This document shows, piece by piece, positions 1-4,938 of a stretch of DNA of 8,707 nt. A program made the translations under genes and the position numbers. The stretch is taken from assembly GCA_947384095.1 (NCBI GenBank), contig CANDFU010000052.1, positions 1 to 8,707 on the forward strand, in the 5' to 3' direction. This DNA comes from an uncultured Roseburia sp. GTDB taxonomy: Bacteria; Bacillota; Clostridia; Lachnospirales; Lachnospiraceae. Numbering within the stretch: the stretch's first letter is position 1; every line of letters begins with the position of its first letter. Under the pieces are notes generated by a model. That model did not search any database. It saw only the letters and a program-made list of their open reading frames with translations, and was not told where the DNA came from.

Positions 1-47
1 CTACACTATAACCTACACTCTTTCCCTACACGACGCTCTTCCGATCT
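1..47 (+). other. Illumina TruSeq P5 adapter remnant (non-genomic)
   Basis: Bases 15-47 match the Illumina read-1 sequencing primer, beginning ACACTCTTTCCC and ending GCTCTTCCGATCT. Bases 1-6 (CTACAC) match the end of the P5 flow-cell arm, and bases 7-14 (TATAACCT) sit where the 8-base i5 index belongs. From memory, that index is one base from TruSeq i5 D501 (TATAGCCT). The three parts are in the order and spacing of a dual-indexed library adapter, so this stretch is untrimmed adapter fused to the contig end and genomic sequence starts at 48. It supplies the false stop codon at 6-8 of the gene that runs into it. Confidence 0.97.
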
Positions 48-551
48 ATCCGCCGACGTCTGTCCGCCATCCTCCACAGGGACCAGGCCATCGTCCGCAG
101 GCAGAGTCTGTCCGCCGTCCGCAGGATAACCTGTCTCACCGTCGGCGGATGCCGTACTCCCGTCGTCCGCTTCCACCAGCTTTCCGGTCGCCTCATCCAC
201 ATAATTTTCATCCGCCGCCTCACGTGCCAGGATCATCTCATAGGAAAGCATACTCTCCACCTGTGTCTGATAATCCTCCCCATACCAGGCCTCATCGCCC
301 AGGGGAAACATATGGCGCAGCAGCCATTCGGCCGCCGTCATCTTCTCTGATCCGGAAGCGTCATACGCAAGCCCGGGAAGATACCACTCTAAAATCTCCT
401 CATAGCAGGCCACCGCCGCCTCTTTTTTTAATTTTGAAAAAATCCTTTCTTTTCCCTGGAAAAACAAAAAAAGAAAAGCGATACCGATCAGAACCAGAAA
501 CAGCGCCGCACTCATTTTTTTCTTTTTATATTGATATCGATACACACGCAT
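48..551 (-). CDS. spoIIP: Probable stage II sporulation protein P, N-terminal fragment cut by contig end
   Basis: 168 residues remain. The start chosen is the ATG at 549-551, giving MRVYRYQYKKKK followed by a hydrophobic segment (about residues 13-31). This is a positive-inside, single-pass signal-anchor. Residues 32-110 are soluble and mixed-charge, with a repeated EWxLxxxxP-like pattern. From about residue 125 there is an acidic, Gly/Ala-rich linker with DGGQT and PADDG repeats. In SpoIIP, a peptidoglycan amidase/endopeptidase of the engulfment machinery (with SpoIID and SpoIIM), an N-terminal membrane anchor and variable linker precede the C-terminal catalytic domain, which would lie beyond the contig end. 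The catalytic domain is not visible, so the name rests mainly on position directly after gpr, a conserved gpr-spoIIP order in Firmicutes, and on the N-terminal architecture. No good Shine-Dalgarno lies at the usual distance: AGAAGGG is 22 nt upstream. Residues read past base 48 are adapter. Confidence 0.6.
58..116. repeat. 11-bp direct repeat with 48-bp period inside the acidic linker
   Basis: GTCTGTCCGCC occurs at 58-68 and again at 106-116, a spacing of exactly 16 codons. It encodes the repeated DGGQT unit of the linker in the spoIIP-like gene. Only two copies are visible before the contig ends, so a longer repeat array may have helped break the assembly here. Confidence 0.6.
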
Positions 552-579
552 ACTAGAATTTATGCATGTATCGCCCTTC

Positions 580-1551
580 TTATTCCACGTGAGCCCTCTG
601 CGCGCCGCCTCCCATAAATGCAATATTTAAGCCCTCAGAAATCGTAAAGCTGAGCCTTTTCACCGATTCGTCAATATCCTTCGGCGTCACGAACATCGCA
701 TTTAAATTCGGGGAGAGCAGTTCCCGTATCAGCTCATATTTTTCCGCATCATTGAGTTCTTCCAGCGAATTTCCAAGCTGCGAAAACGCCGCGCTCTGAG
801 CCATCGCATTTACAAGATTATACATGGTATCATTCACAATCGTCGCCGCATCCACCACCGTCGGTATCCCGATGGAAATCACGGGCACGCCCAGGCTCTT
901 CTCATTGAGCCCGTGCCGGTGATTTCCCACCCCGCTTCCCGGATTAATTCCGGTGTCCGTCACCTGGATAGTGCGGTTCAGCCGCTTCGTGCTGCGCGCG
1001 GCGAGCGCATCCACCGCTATGACAAGCTCCGGTTTTGTCTCTCTTATAATCCCCTTGATAATCTCCAGACTCTCCATACCGGTCTGCGCCATAACGCCCG
1101 GCACAATGCTGCTGATGCGGTTTACCTTATCCTGTCCGAACGCATATTTCCCGTATTCCTTCAGAATATGGCGCGTGATAAACAGATTGTCCACCACACG
1201 CGGCCCCAGCGCATCCGGCGTGACTTCCCTGTTTCCGAGTCCGACGACCAGAACGGAAATCTCATCTTTTCTGATGCGTGCAAGCTTTTTTATAATTTTC
1301 GCAAGCTGCACAGAAATCTCCCTGTGGTAATCTTCATCCTCCTCGTCCATATTTCCCGCCTCGATCGTGATGTAAGTCCCCTTTGGCTTTCCCATCGTCT
1401 TTGCGCCGTTTTCCGTCTCGATGACAACGGTACTGATCGTCAGGTTTTTGTCGACTCTCTCTTCCAGAAAACGGACTCCTTTGAGTTCAACGTTGTCCTC
1501 CTGCATTTTCTCCTGCGTCTCTAACGCCAGGTCAGTACGAATCTGATACAT
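580..1551 (-). CDS. gpr: Spore germination protease GPR (SASP-specific endopeptidase)
   Basis: 323 residues. GPR degrades the small acid-soluble proteins that coat spore DNA, in the core of the germinating spore; it is made as a zymogen during sporulation. The start at 1549-1551 (MYQIRTDLALE) is chosen because GGAGG lies 5 nt upstream and because xRTDLAxE is the conserved beginning of the family; the frame stays open further upstream without support. Visible family motifs are GLGNREVTPDALGPRVVDN (residues 104-122), VIAVDALAARS (178-188), DTGINPGSGVGNHR (199-212) and GVPVISIGIPTVVDAATIV (221-239). D113 and D181 correspond to the two essential aspartates of the Bacillus enzyme (MEROPS A25). Length is slightly below the Bacillus protein because the N-terminal propeptide is short. 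The gene is followed after 28 nt by the spoIIP-like gene and is preceded by a terminator and a sigma-G-like promoter. Confidence 0.96.
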   Translation of the reverse strand: MYQIRTDLALETQEKMQEDNVELKGVRFLEERVDKNLTISTVVIETENGAKTMGKPKGTYITIEAGNMDEEDEDYHREISVQLAKIIKKLARIRKDEISVLVVGLGNREVTPDALGPRVVDNLFITRHILKEYGKYAFGQDKVNRISSIVPGVMAQTGMESLEIIKGIIRETKPELVIAVDALAARSTKRLNRTIQVTDTGINPGSGVGNHRHGLNEKSLGVPVISIGIPTVVDAATIVNDTMYNLVNAMAQSAAFSQLGNSLEELNDAEKYELIRELLSPNLNAMFVTPKDIDESVKRLSFTISEGLNIAFMGGGAQRAHVE

Positions 1552-1672
1552 GATGTCCTCCATTTCCGCATCTGTGTGTCTCACGCACGATACGGCCCCG
1601 CCGCAAATGCGCGTCACTGGTATTTTTCCATCGTATCGAAAACGGCAGCTCCGTCCGCCGTTTCCTAATACT

Positions 1673-1701
1673 TAGTTTCTCATTGCTTGCAGAAAATATG
1701 T
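1673..1701 (-). promoter_or_regulatory. Possible sigma-G-type promoter of gpr
   Basis: On the minus strand ACATA (1697-1701) and GAAACTA (1673-1679) are separated by 17 nt. From known Bacillus sigma-G sites (roughly GHATR, 16-18 nt, CATNHTA) this matches 4/5 and 5/7. It lies just after the terminator of the preceding gene and about 120 nt upstream of the gpr start. gpr is a sigma-G target in Bacillus, so the position fits, but the match is modest and was found by eye. Confidence 0.3.
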
Positions 1702-1710
1702 AAAAACATC

Positions 1711-1742
1711 AAAAAGAAAATCCGATCCGGCGATACCGCCGG
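1711..1742 (-). terminator. Probable intrinsic terminator of the histidine phosphatase gene
   Basis: A perfect 6-bp GC stem (CCGGCG / CGCCGG, 1727-1742) with a 4-nt GTAT loop lies 7 nt after the stop codon. It is followed on the minus strand by ATCGGA and then TTTTCTTTTT (1711-1720). The 6-nt gap between stem and T-tract makes it less than ideal. Confidence 0.5.
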
Positions 1743-1749
1743 GACTTCC

Positions 1750-2481
1750 TCAGTCGTGCCTCTCCTCCTTACAGTCATATGTCTCGCAAAAACGAGCCGC
1801 AAACGACGGTTTCTCGCCCGCCGCATACAGGTGTGACGTATCACCAAGGCACCCTGCCCTGAAGCTTACAATTCCCTCCCTGCGCTCTTCCGTATAGACG
1901 ACCGTCAGGGAAGATGGCGCTAAAACCGTGTGATGCCAGAGTATCATCGGCGATACTCCCATCAGATGGCTTAAGAGCACACACGCCGCTCCGAAGTGAC
2001 AGAACAGCGCGATCGTATCACGGTTCGGCCTTTCCGCCCGGTAAATCCCATTCTCCCTCACGTAACCGTGCTTTGCAAGAAGCGTGTCAAAGCAGCCCGT
2101 CACCCAGCGATATTCCCGGCCGACATTGCCGTCGCGCATCACCTTTTGCTTATCCCAGAGATCCCGCCGGAAAAACTCTTCCTCACAGGTCCAGTCCTGC
2201 GGCAGCCAGTCCCATGCATTCTTTTCCTTCCCCGGCTGATCCGGCCTGTGAATCTGCGCCGAAAACTCCCGCAGCCACTCGCATACCTCCGCGGTCCGGT
2301 CCAGTTTTTTTAAAAGAGGAGACGCGGTATCCCTCGCCCTTCCCAGCGGAGATACATAAAAATCCGTGATTTCCTCCTTTATAAGACGTTCCGATAACAA
2401 CTCCGCCTCTCTCCATCCCCTTGGCGTGAGGGAATCCCTCTCATAATCGGGATCCCCGTGCCGTATGACAAACAGACGCAT
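1750..2481 (-). CDS. Histidine phosphatase superfamily protein (phosphoglycerate mutase-like)
   Basis: 243 residues. The family transfers phosphate through a phospho-histidine; here the substrate cannot be told. RHG at residues 7-9 supplies the nucleophile H8. SPLGRARDTA (44-53) carries the phosphate-binding arginine, E72 is the likely acid, and CHFG (161-164) carries the second conserved histidine. All key residues are present, so an active enzyme is likely. The start at 2479-2481 (MRLFVIRHG) places the motif at the usual extreme N-terminus; AGGAG lies 11 nt upstream, rather far. At 243 residues it is longer than typical GpmB/CobC-like members, with an insert rich in W, D and K (about 80-125) between the active-site halves. 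It is transcribed between nagB and gpr, with terminators on both sides, so it is probably a single-gene unit. Broad-specificity sugar-phosphate phosphatase is a guess only. Confidence 0.88.
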   Translation of the reverse strand: MRLFVIRHGDPDYERDSLTPRGWREAELLSERLIKEEITDFYVSPLGRARDTASPLLKKLDRTAEVCEWLREFSAQIHRPDQPGKEKNAWDWLPQDWTCEEEFFRRDLWDKQKVMRDGNVGREYRWVTGCFDTLLAKHGYVRENGIYRAERPNRDTIALFCHFGAACVLLSHLMGVSPMILWHHTVLAPSSLTVVYTEERREGIVSFRAGCLGDTSHLYAAGEKPSFAARFCETYDCKEERHD

Positions 2482-2511
2482 AACAATTTCCACTCCTTTT
2501 CGTTTCCATTT

Positions 2512-2528
2512 TCCGCCTGCGGCGGGCT
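2512..2528. repeat. 17-bp intergenic repeat, copy 1
   Basis: TCCGCCTGCGGCGGGCT here is identical to bases 4670-4686. It forms a small hairpin (CCGCC, TGC loop, GGCGG). In both places it is followed on the plus strand by an inverted repeat with an ATAGGA...TCCTAT core, suggesting members of one short repeat family. Confidence 0.7.
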
Positions 2529-2564
2529 TTTGCTTTATAGGACGCAATTTCCTATAAAGCAAAA
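2528..2564. repeat. Perfect 15-bp inverted repeat with promoter-like boxes on both strands
   Basis: Left arm 2528-2542 (TTTTGCTTTATAGGA) and right arm 2550-2564 are exact reverse complements around a 7-nt spacer (CGCAATT). Because of the symmetry each strand carries TTGCTT, a 17-bp spacer and TATAAA. On the minus strand these are -35 at 2557-2562 and -10 at 2534-2539, well placed to start transcription of the histidine phosphatase gene about 45 nt downstream. The -35 box is weak (3/6), the -10 box good (5/6). Confidence 0.75.
2534..2562 (-). promoter_or_regulatory. Candidate sigma-A promoter for the histidine phosphatase gene
   Basis: TTGCTT (2557-2562), 17 nt, TATAAA (2534-2539) on the minus strand. 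It lies directly behind the nagB terminator, whose T-tract (2561-2565) overlaps the -35 box by two bases, and the downstream gene needs a promoter there. The 5' leader would be about 46 nt and would include the CCGCC/GGCGG hairpin. Confidence 0.4.
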
Positions 2565-2588
2565 AGAGCAGGCATTTCATGCCTGCTC
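2561..2588 (-). terminator. Intrinsic terminator of the nagA-nagB operon
   Basis: On the minus strand a perfect 10-bp stem (GAGCAGGCAT / ATGCCTGCTC, 2566-2588) with a 3-nt loop is followed at once by TTTTT (2561-2565). It lies about 95 nt after the nagB stop; the stop codon of the small ORF between them falls in its loop region. Confidence 0.9.
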
Positions 2589-2681
2589 AGAAAAATAACC
2601 GCTTTCCCGGCCGCATCTGTCTTCGGAACATTCGCGCCCTGATTCCGTACAGGCATCATACAGGCCGCTGACTGCGCACAT
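2577..2681 (-). CDS. Possible 34-residue small ORF after nagB, unknown function
   Basis: An ATG (2679-2681) begins one base after the nagB TAA (TAAGATG), which would allow translation by re-initiation, although no separate Shine-Dalgarno is visible. The peptide begins MCAVSGLYDACTESG and ends GYFSEQA. It has four cysteines (positions 2, 11, 18, 23), is acidic to neutral, and has no signal peptide or membrane segment. The TGA lies inside the terminator hairpin. I recognise no family. An open frame of this length can occur by chance at this GC content, and the sequence could simply be the transcribed spacer between nagB and its terminator. Other gene finders would probably omit it. Confidence 0.22.
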   Translation of the reverse strand: MCAVSGLYDACTESGRECSEDRCGRESGYFSEQA

Positions 2682-2682
2682 C

Positions 2683-3390
2683 TTATTCACAGTAGATAAC
2701 AGTACAGTCCGGATGCAGCTTAAGCACAGTCGCCGGAATCTGCGGTGTGACCGGACCCGCAAACGCGTGCTCGATCAGCTTCGCTTTCGTTTCCCCCGAT
2801 GCGATCAGAAGCACCTTCGCCGCGCGCATAATACTGCCGATCCCCATCGTAACGGCCTGTCTGGGCACTTCGTCCGGAGAATCAAAAAAACGCGCATTCG
2901 CCTGTATGGTGCTCTCCTCAAGGTCAACCAGATGTGTTCCCTCAATAAAACAGTCCGCCGGTTCGTTAAATCCGATGTGCCCGTTATTGCCGATTCCCAA
3001 AAGCTGTAAATCAATGCCGCCCAGTTTTTTGATGTTGGCGTCATACCACCCGCACTCCGCGACGAGATCTTCCGCTGTGCCGTTGGGCACATACGTATTT
3101 TCCTTCGCGATATTGACATGCGAAAACAGGTTGTCCTCCATAAAATACCGGTAGCTCTGCGGATCCGTCCCCTTAAGGCCGGCATACTCGTCAAGATTGA
3201 CGGACCGGATCTCCGAAAAATCAAGCTTTCCGGCCTTGTACCAGTCCACCAGCCTCTGGTACGTGCCCACGGGTGAAGAACCCGTCGCCAGACCAAGCAC
3301 AGCATCCGGCTTTAACTGCACCTGCGCTGCGATCAGCATCGCCGCGCGTTCACTCATTTCGTCATAATTCTTTACTTTAATCAGCCGCAT
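2683..3390 (-). CDS. nagB: Glucosamine-6-phosphate deaminase
   Basis: 235 residues. It converts glucosamine-6-phosphate to fructose-6-phosphate and ammonia in the cytoplasm, the step that feeds amino sugars into glycolysis. Visible motifs are LGLATGSSPVGTY (32-44), VNLDEYAGL (64-72, D67 equivalent to E. coli D72), LGIGNNGHIGFNEPA (131-145, H138 and E143 equivalent to H143 and E148), and the conserved TMGIGSIMRA (181-190). It is the short Gram-positive form, without the longer C-terminus that carries the allosteric region of the E. coli enzyme. The start at 3388-3390 (MRLIKVKNY) is chosen because an AGGAG/AAAGGA-rich stretch lies just upstream. nagA overlaps it by 10 nt (ATGCGGCTGA), which implies translational coupling. 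Confidence 0.96.
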   Translation of the reverse strand: MRLIKVKNYDEMSERAAMLIAAQVQLKPDAVLGLATGSSPVGTYQRLVDWYKAGKLDFSEIRSVNLDEYAGLKGTDPQSYRYFMEDNLFSHVNIAKENTYVPNGTAEDLVAECGWYDANIKKLGGIDLQLLGIGNNGHIGFNEPADCFIEGTHLVDLEESTIQANARFFDSPDEVPRQAVTMGIGSIMRAAKVLLIASGETKAKLIEHAFAGPVTPQIPATVLKLHPDCTVIYCE

Positions 3391-4556
3391 ATTTCCTTTC
3401 TCCTTCCTCTCTTTACAACATGGCAAAGCTTAAGATCGCGGTCCATCAGCACAAAATCCGCGTATCTGCCCGTCGCAATACTGCCGTGCGTTCCGTCGAT
3501 TCCGATTGCCCTTGCCGGATTCTCCGTCGCACAGCGGACTGCGTCCGCCAGCGGAATCCCCGCATCCCGGACCGCATACCGCATGCAGTCAAACAGATTT
3601 GTGACGGATCCTGCAATCGCCCCGTCCACCGCAAGCGTGGCGAGGTTTCCCCGCACCGTAACCTCCTGGCCGCCCAGCGCATAAGTGCCGTCCGGCATTC
3701 CGGTCGCCATCATGCTGTCGCTGATCAGGAGGATACGGTCCGCCCCGAACATTTTAAATGTGGCGCGAATCACCGACGGGTGAATGTGCACACCGTCACA
3801 GATCAGCTCCGGCGTCACATCCTGCCTGTCACATGCCGCGCCGATCACGCCGGGCGCCCTGTGCGTAAGCGGCGGCATTGCATTGTAGAGATGCGTAACC
3901 TGCCTTGCACCGTGTTCAAACGCCTGGATAGCCGTATCATAATCCGCGGCCGTGTGTGCTACGGACACGCGCACCTGCCTTTTCACCTCATCGATAAAAG
4001 CAAGCGCTCCCGCTGTCTCGGGTGCAACGACGCAGATCCGGTAGAGGCCTCCCGCCGCTTCCTGCAGTCTCCGGAACATACCGACATCCGGCTCCCTCAC
4101 ATATGCAGGATTTTGTGCACCCTTTTTTGCCATTGAAACAAATGGCCCTTCCATATAGATCCCCGCAAGCTCCGCATATTGCGGCTCTTTTCCCTGCGTC
4201 CGGCAGCCGCTCTCCTTCCAGGCCTCCTCCTGTCTCCGGTAAAATGCCAGCGCCGCTTTTCCGATTCCGGTAAGCCTCTGCTCATCCAGCGTCATCGTTG
4301 CGGGATGGATCGTGGTAATCCCGTGTGACAGCTCATATGCCGCGATTTTCTCAATGGCTTCGATATTGCCGTCACAAAAATCCACTCCGTCGCAACCGTG
4401 AAAATGAAGGTCGATCAGCCCGGGAATGACATAACATCCCCTGGCGTCAAGCACTTCCCCGTCGTCGGACTCGTCCGCAAAATACATCCCTGCCGTGCAG
4501 ACCGTCTCTTCTGTAAAACTTCCGTTTTTGTAAACCGCCCCGTTGATCACTTTCAT
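3381..4556 (-). CDS. nagA: N-acetylglucosamine-6-phosphate deacetylase
   Basis: 391 residues, the usual length. It removes acetate from GlcNAc-6-phosphate to give GlcN-6-phosphate, the substrate of the next gene, nagB. It belongs to the amidohydrolase superfamily. Visible motifs are GLIDLHFHG (46-54, H51 and H53), YMEGPF (134-139, metal ligand E136), SVAHTAADY (198-206, H201), THLYNAMPPLTHR (221-233, H222), CDGVHIHP (253-260) and ISDSMMATG (278-286, catalytic D280). All expected metal and catalytic residues are present. The start at 4554-4556 has AAAGGA 11 nt upstream. It is the first gene of a two-gene operon behind a 382-nt structured gap; I could not find a convincing sigma-A promoter or NagR/GntR operator in the 90 nt before it. 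No PTS GlcNAc transporter is next to it in this window. Confidence 0.97.
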   Translation of the reverse strand: MKVINGAVYKNGSFTEETVCTAGMYFADESDDGEVLDARGCYVIPGLIDLHFHGCDGVDFCDGNIEAIEKIAAYELSHGITTIHPATMTLDEQRLTGIGKAALAFYRRQEEAWKESGCRTQGKEPQYAELAGIYMEGPFVSMAKKGAQNPAYVREPDVGMFRRLQEAAGGLYRICVVAPETAGALAFIDEVKRQVRVSVAHTAADYDTAIQAFEHGARQVTHLYNAMPPLTHRAPGVIGAACDRQDVTPELICDGVHIHPSVIRATFKMFGADRILLISDSMMATGMPDGTYALGGQEVTVRGNLATLAVDGAIAGSVTNLFDCMRYAVRDAGIPLADAVRCATENPARAIGIDGTHGSIATGRYADFVLMDRDLKLCHVVKRGRRKEICG

Positions 4557-4647
4557 ACGTCACATTATCCTTTCTCCGCATTCCGGTTAAGATTAGTTTA
4601 ATAGAAGCATCTACAAAAAGCAACAGGAATATAATCTTATAGAACAA

Positions 4648-4670
4648 AGAATCCGCCTCTGCCGGATTCT
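4648..4670. repeat. 8-bp hairpin upstream of nagA
   Basis: AGAATCCG (4648-4655) and CGGATTCT (4663-4670) are exact reverse complements around a 7-nt loop. On the minus strand the stem is followed by TTGTTCT, a weak terminator-like tail. It is the nagA-proximal module of the repeat-rich gap. Confidence 0.6.
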
Positions 4671-4686
4671 CCGCCTGCGGCGGGCT
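4670..4686. repeat. 17-bp intergenic repeat, copy 2
   Basis: Identical to 2512-2528 (TCCGCCTGCGGCGGGCT), in the same orientation, with the same internal CCGCC/GGCGG hairpin. Here it is separated from the following ATAGGA-type inverted repeat by an extra hairpin module of about 57 nt. Confidence 0.7.
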
Positions 4687-4703
4687 GCTTCTGCAACGCG
4701 ATT

Positions 4704-4742
4704 CCCCTCCGACGCAGTGCGGTCCTGCCCGGAGGGCTTTTT
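4704..4742 (+). terminator. Plus-strand terminator-like hairpin with no plus-strand gene
   Basis: CCCTCCG (4705-4711) pairs with CGGAGGG (4730-4736) around an 18-nt loop, followed on the plus strand by CTTTTT. It has terminator form only in the plus orientation, yet every gene here is on the minus strand. It is more likely a module of the intergenic repeat than a working terminator, though it could stop antisense transcription. Confidence 0.45.
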
Positions 4743-4743
4743 A

Positions 4744-4801
4744 TTTCATAGGAAATCCAGATACTTTAGTGCTTCACAGCAACAAGGTCTTTCCTATGAA
4801 A
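4744..4801. repeat. 12-bp inverted repeat with ATAGGA/TCCTAT core
   Basis: TTTCATAGGAAA (4744-4755) and TTTCCTATGAAA (4790-4801) are exact reverse complements around 34 nt. The core resembles the 15-bp inverted repeat at 2528-2564 (both ...ATAGGA / TCCTAT...), and both lie downstream (plus strand) of the same 17-bp repeat. Confidence 0.7.
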
Positions 4802-4803
4802 AT

Positions 4804-4833
4804 CGAGTAGAGAAGATTTATCTTCCCTGCTCG
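4804..4833. repeat. 14-bp imperfect inverted repeat
   Basis: CGAGTAGAGAAGAT (4804-4817) and ATCTTCCCTGCTCG (4820-4833) pair with two mismatched positions around a 2-nt centre. On either strand one of the two becomes a G-U wobble, so RNA from either strand would fold into a long hairpin. Confidence 0.65.
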
Positions 4834-4835
4834 CC

Positions 4836-4887
4836 GCGCGCCCCATGCGACGCTTTAGAGGCATACTTCCTCTGCATGGGGCTGCGC
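4836..4887. repeat. Long structured hairpin near the efp terminator
   Basis: CCCCATGC (4841-4848) pairs with GCATGGGG (4874-4881). The stem is extended outward by GCGCG (4836-4840) against C-T-GCGC (4882-4887) with one bulged T, giving 13 pairs. The 25-nt interior holds a smaller AGAGG/CCTCT hairpin. It has no T-tract, so it is not a simple terminator. It could be part of a repeat element or a small structured RNA. Confidence 0.6.
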
Positions 4888-4891
4888 ATAT

Positions 4892-4922
4892 AAAAAACAG
4901 GTACTGATTTCTACAGTACCTG
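4892..4922 (-). terminator. Intrinsic terminator of efp
   Basis: On the minus strand a perfect 9-bp stem (CAGGTACTG / CAGTACCTG, 4898-4922) with a 7-nt loop is followed at once by TTTTTT (4892-4897). It begins 16 nt after the efp stop codon. This is a textbook terminator and it separates efp from the repeat-rich gap. Confidence 0.93.
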
Positions 4923-4938
4923 CCTCTCTTTCCTTATC

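Noticed and set aside
913..1524. Plus-strand open frame (203 codons) opposite gpr
   Set aside because: It is a shadow of gpr, whose family motifs lie on the other strand, and has no domain or operon context.
2482..2580. N-terminal extension of the histidine phosphatase starting MKCLLFLLYRK
   Set aside because: It would translate the inverted repeat and the 17-bp repeat. The RHG motif belongs close to the N-terminus, and the ribosome binding site fits the internal ATG at 2481.
2683..3390. Asparagine in GIGNNGHIGF of NagB where E. coli has aspartate (D141), as a sign of inactivation
   Set aside because: To my knowledge Asn at this site is common in Gram-positive NagB; the other catalytic residues (D67, H138, E143) are intact.
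3420..4136. Long plus-strand open frame (238 codons) opposite nagA
   Set aside because: It is antisense to a complete nagA with all catalytic motifs, is rich in Arg/His/Pro as expected from reading GC-rich coding sequence backwards, and shows no recognisable domain.
4601..4616. Imperfect palindrome TAGA-AGCA-TCTA before nagA as a NagR operator
   Set aside because: Only four bases per arm match, and it does not resemble the GntR-type nag operator (TGGTCTAGACCA-like).
4557..4938. glmS-type ribozyme or amino-sugar riboswitch before nagA
   Set aside because: I could not identify the conserved glmS core in this gap, and glmS elements control synthesis rather than nagAB catabolism. The hairpins read better as repeat modules.
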